Position numbers and translations under genes: made by a program. Below are positions 61,084-64,000 of a stretch of 64,000 bases of DNA, one piece after another. Position 1 is the first letter of the stretch. Each line of letters opens with the position of its first letter. This DNA is from Sipunculus nudus (Eukaryota > Annelida > Sipuncula > Golfingiida > Sipunculidae). The stretch is from the NCBI GenBank assembly GCA_026874595.1, contig CM049309.1:11522576-11586575 (forward strand). The letters run 5' to 3'. The notes beneath the pieces are model-generated. The model ran no database searches and was not told the origin of the DNA. It saw nothing but the letters and a program-made list of their open reading frames with translations.

Positions 61084-61486
61084 AGGGTGTGTGTGTGTGT
61101 GTGTAGCCCTATGTATGTATTCAAAATCCGTTGTGATACTGCATGTTATCAAATAATTCTAATGCTCTGTTTAAAAATAAAATATTCGAATAATTCCTTT
61201 CAAAGATATCTCATGTCACCAATCAGCGTTAGGAATCGCGTCATCTCTGAAAATCTTGAGGAAGTTGTTGCGTTCCGTAAACTCGTATGAACTGATCATT
61301 CAGTTTTTTTTGTTTGTTTGTATGTTTCAGTCACACCGGTACGCTTTGAGCACTGGTGCAGCAACATTCCACTACGTGTCGCCACATGAGATGTACATGT
61401 TCGACTTTCTGATATACGATCTCTGTCTGCCTTGGCGACAGGACTGTGAACATTCCAAATATCCTTGGGGAAAACCGGATGGATGA
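54074..61486 (+). CDS. Core 1 beta-1,3-galactosyltransferase-like (C1GALT1-like, family GT31), divergent
   Basis: Five exons, 54074-54203, 54614-54655, 56883-57312, 59296-59551 and 61331-61486, join in phase to 337 codons plus TGA. The predicted product is a type II Golgi membrane protein: a short cytosolic tail with Arg and Lys, a transmembrane span at about 14-32, a short stem with a possible N-glycan site (62-64), then a GT31 domain. Seen: NTWAKRCDQPHLFYS, the metal-binding DDD (157-159) in WYMKCDDDTY, GYHSGGAAYLISREA, LEDVSLGQCM and RDTRGRNIFHSF, each matching C1GALT1 blocks. By family it would add beta-1,3-galactose from UDP-Gal to O-linked GalNAc (T antigen). The vertebrate CCSD segment is missing, so acceptor specificity may differ. 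The start is the first in-frame ATG of exon 1; a start-stop ATGTAG precedes it at 54024. Confidence 0.9.
54242..54330 (+). repeat. ATACCGTAAA..GGTCGCA dispersed repeat, copy 2
   Basis: Copy of the sequence at 24469-24560, inside intron 1 of the C1GALT1-like gene (ATACCGTAAAACC, ACCACCAAGGGGACC, GGGTCGCATT, GTAGTCGT). Confidence 0.55.
55074..56616. mobile_element. hAT-like composite element built from GGTACA repeats
   Basis: The left end CAGGGTTGGGGCCAGGTAC is the exact inverse of the right end GTACCTGGCCCCAACCCTG. Both are followed inward by runs of AGGTACAGGTAC. Flanks ATATATAT (55066-55073) and ATATATAT (56617-56624) would be an 8-base target duplication, though they lie in (AT)n. CAGGG ends with 8-base duplications are typical of hAT. 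An internal end-like CCTGGCCCCAACCCTG at 56166-56181 suggests a nested or rearranged copy. No transposase. Located in intron 2 of the C1GALT1-like gene. Confidence 0.8.
56617..56660. repeat. (AT)n microsatellite
   Basis: An AT run that abuts the right end of the hAT-like composite. Confidence 0.95.
57446..57951. mobile_element. Foldback element with two nested inverted repeats
   Basis: Outer arms of about 70 bases run from ACACAGGCGCTTGAATTGCT at 57453 inward to CTTTTCTGGGTCATTTC, mirrored at 57880-57948. Inner arms of 42 bases are 57606-57647 (TAGGCAGGCAAGAAGCCCCC..) and 57785-57826, about 88% complementary by eye. About 500 bases, non-coding, in intron 3 of the C1GALT1-like gene. Confidence 0.85.
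58020..58330 (-). mobile_element. tRNA-derived SINE
   Basis: On the minus strand CCGGCTTCTGTAGCTCAGGG, GTAGAGTACACAACTC, AAAGCCGAGAGATCATGAG, TTCGATCTGAAC reads as a tRNA-like head with A box (TAGCTCAGGGGTAGAG) and B box (AGTTCGATCTG). A body follows (GGTGAGG, poly-T, CACTG, CACCAAGGGTGAGCGC) and extends at least to about 58100. In intron 3 of the C1GALT1-like gene. Confidence 0.75.
59895..59975 (-). repeat. Dispersed repeat, reverse copy (pair with 43.4 kb)
   Basis: GGCCCAGGCCAGCCCCGCAA, TTGCAATTAGCACGCG and ATAACCCCATCAACCCTG are the inverse of 43360-43450. In intron 4 of the C1GALT1-like gene. Confidence 0.7.
61033..61104. repeat. (AT)n then (GT)n microsatellite
   Basis: A compound simple repeat in intron 4 of the C1GALT1-like gene. 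Confidence 0.95.
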
Positions 61487-62460
61487 ACTGCGTTTGATTT
61501 GATTTGATGGCAGGAAGTTAATTAATTTCCAAATAGGCCATTTGCATGAAAACGTATTGATTTGCAATAGGATATACGTATGTATAGGATATGAGCATCT
61601 GAATTATACAAGAATCTGTGGGATATAGGTATGCATAGGATATAATTATATGTACGATATAATTAATAAGTCTTATTTACTCCATTTCATTGAAGTGTGC
61701 AACCATTTTTTTTTAAATATTTTTAACAAAAACCTTTCAAAATACCACACATGCAACTTTGAAACATTAAGTGATAAATATAAATGATACCTAATTTACG
61801 ATGAACTTTCAATGAAGAAAAAAATCCAAATACGACAATATATTTTCTTTATTTCCACATATGTTGTTATAATACTCATATATATTATGTAAAAAAAAAA
61901 TACATATGGTTTCGACTTAATTACACTGTGTAAAATGATCGCATGCCTGATAGATTTGCATAAAACTTTAGATTACCTACACAACTAACTGACCCATCGT
62001 TAAAATGTTTCATTAGGCCTAGCGATTCAATTACTGTTTTATGCCGGCTCGATAGACAAGATGAATCATCTGCCCATCAAATTCCTGGCAAGAACTGGCC
62101 TAGCCAGTGGGCCATTAGGTTAAAATCATCCAAGTTAACAAGGTATGTTCTACTGTACACATGCAGTTTGTCAAAAATAAACTCCCACAAACCATTTCGT
62201 TCCTCCTTTGTGTCATCTCACACCAATGTTGTACAGGATTATTAGAAGTCAGACCACATATGTGACACAGGGAAACCTGGTTTATTACATCAAACCTGTT
62301 ACATAATGACAATATTTTTACCATGTGTGAAAAAATACCAGTGGCCTCAATTTGTCTTCAAGGATGGGGGGAATGACTCGCAGGGTGGGGAGATGACTTG
62401 CAAGGGGGGGGGGGGGATGACAGGCATGGAGGGTAGTCAAAATTGGGATAAAACAGACAT
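61487..62460. other. Downstream flank of C1GALT1-like gene
   Basis: No further coding exon. Canonical AATAAA is not obvious close to the stop; one lies at about 62176. A G-rich tract (62365-62415) precedes an AT run. Confidence 0.4.

Positions 62461-62463
<3 letters not shown>

Positions 62464-62509
<46 letters not shown>
62464..62509. repeat. (AT)n microsatellite
   Basis: About 22 AT dinucleotides, flanked by poly-G tracts at 62404-62415 and 62702-62714. Confidence 0.95.
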
Positions 62510-62514
<5 letters not shown>

Positions 62515-62939
62515 TATTGTCTGTGTAACACATATCAAATATATATATCAATTAAGTATAAGGTTAAAAAAAGGGATATGTTTATTCTAAACCATTTAGA
62601 TATAAATATTTCATAGTAAACTCATAAATGGAACCAAAGTCTAAAATTCTATTTGTTTATCTATTTCATTTGAAATATATAAATATTATATTCTGAATAG
62701 TGGGGGGGGGGGGGAATAATTACATTGACCACCCCCCTTGCCAAAAAGTGTATATACCCCCCCCCCTATATTGACGCCCCTGAATTAAAATAACATAAGA
62801 CCCAGGAAAATGTCTTCCCTCTTTACAGAGAACAGATGGCTCCAAAAACGTATCTTTGACCGACCGTAACATCTCAAACTCCCAAGAGTATTCTGTACGT
62901 TTTATGAATAACTCGTTTTCATATTCTACTATTTTCTTG

Positions 62940-63600
62940 GTTACTATCCCATTCCAAGGGACTTATCTGGAAATTTCATGAATGACTGCCACTCTAGTAC
63001 ATACGATTCTAGGTTATATTTTCGAAAGATGGATAACACGCAGACATGAAGCCATGCTCCGGTAAATCGCTCTGCTCGGTAAGCTTTGGATGCGTGCCCA
63101 TAGTATGTGCATTGATATTTTGACACTATCATATATTCTTCCAAAGAACAGTAGTTGAATGCGGCCTTTAAATGCCTCTAACCTTTGGATACCGACTAAA
63201 CTCAACGCAATATCTTGGCGGACCCGAGAATGCAAGAGCTGTGACGTTTTAAACAATACCGTTGCATGTGCTCTAGAGAGAGTTGTTCATGCAGAGTTAG
63301 GCAACACCAAAGTTCTGCTCCAAATAGGATTCTTGTTAGAACCATTGTCTTATATATTTGACTGTTAAATTGTAAAGGGATTCAACCATAAGGACGTACA
63401 TCTGATCCAGCTAAAGATAAGAAAGTTCCCTTGCCTTTTCTACATGCCTCTGAGGTACATTCAGTGGAGGACATTCTTGCAGGAAGTAATATGCCCAGGT
63501 ATTTGTGATTTTGAGTTTGTTTGATACAGTTCTGACCTAAATCCAAGCTGCGATTATAAAGCAAAACTGTTATATTTATTTTATCATCCCCAGCACATTA
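62940..63600 (-). pseudogene. LINE reverse transcriptase C-terminal remnant
   Basis: Minus-strand frames with stops read NHKYLGILLPARMSSTECTS, EACRKGKGTFLSLAGSDVRP, HSRVRQDIALSLVGIQRLEA and FKGRIQLLFFGRIYD. YLGI followed by a Cys-Lys-Gly segment and then F.GR is the usual post-RT region of animal LINEs. It is a different frame style from the 48-53 kb element, so probably another family. Broken by at least two stops. Confidence 0.7.
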
Positions 63601-63609
63601 TGTTAGCGT

Positions 63610-64000
63610 TTTGTTTTTTTGGAAGAAGTATAAGCTATATTTTATATGTCATATGTAAATACATATTGAATTTTTTCCAAATTCACCTCGGGAAATGACG
63701 CTTTAAAAATCAGAGTTTAAACTATAGAATAAACCTGAAATATATGCCATATACTCAAAATAAATAAAAGTAAGCCTGATATATTTAATATCTGCTCCCG
63801 TTTGTTCTATATAGGTATATTGATCCAGCTCTAACACACAACATCCGCATACATGGTGACACAAATGCCATAGTATAGAACAAGTTGGTATGTCTTAAAA
63901 CATTGAGGTGTAGTTGTCAGAGAGATGGAATCATATTTGGCTGGATATATATTGATTTACTGAACGGTTCGGATAACCGTTTTTTATGGCAGATTAAATG
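63610..64000. other. Nothing recognised
   Basis: AT-rich sequence without a supported gene or repeat. Confidence 0.5.

Overview
The window is animal nuclear DNA: long AT-rich introns, GT-AG splice sites, many (AT)n tracts and dense transposon debris. Gene content and repeat style suggest a lophotrochozoan, most likely a mollusc; this is an inference and no species is assigned. Only three protein-coding genes are supported. Almost every other open frame is a chance reading of repeats.

Minus strand, about 0.6-38.8 kb: two tandem paralogous cytochrome P450 genes of the CYP3 (CYP3A-like) clan. The right-hand gene (21341-38813) is complete: 14 exons and 515 codons, from an N-terminal membrane anchor to a stop codon, with WxxxR, AGxETT, ExxR, PERF and haem-Cys motifs. 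The left-hand gene starts at 16851 and is followed through 11 exons to 577, where it runs off the window before its PERF and haem exons. Both share the same intron positions and phases and nearly identical exon lengths, so they arose by gene duplication.

Plus strand, 54.07-61.49 kb: a complete five-exon gene for a type II membrane glycosyltransferase of family GT31, closest to core 1 beta-1,3-galactosyltransferase (C1GALT1-like, 337 codons). It is divergent, because the Cys-Cys segment near the C-terminus of vertebrate C1GALT1 is absent.

The rest is repeat territory. A broken L1/Tx1-like LINE lies at 48.7-53.3 kb and is interrupted by Helitron-type sequence. A second LINE relic on the minus strand lies at 62.9-63.6 kb. 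Several MITE or foldback elements have visible terminal inverted repeats (2.5, 9.6, 14.8, 31.2, 36.9 and 57.4 kb). A hAT-like composite made of GGTACA repeats occupies 55.07-56.62 kb. There are tandem arrays with unit lengths of about 157, 330, 630, 145 and 410 bp, a tRNA-derived SINE at 58.3 kb, and a cluster of perfect CpG-rich palindromes at 41.6-42.2 kb. I see no rRNA gene, no intact tRNA gene and no CRISPR array.
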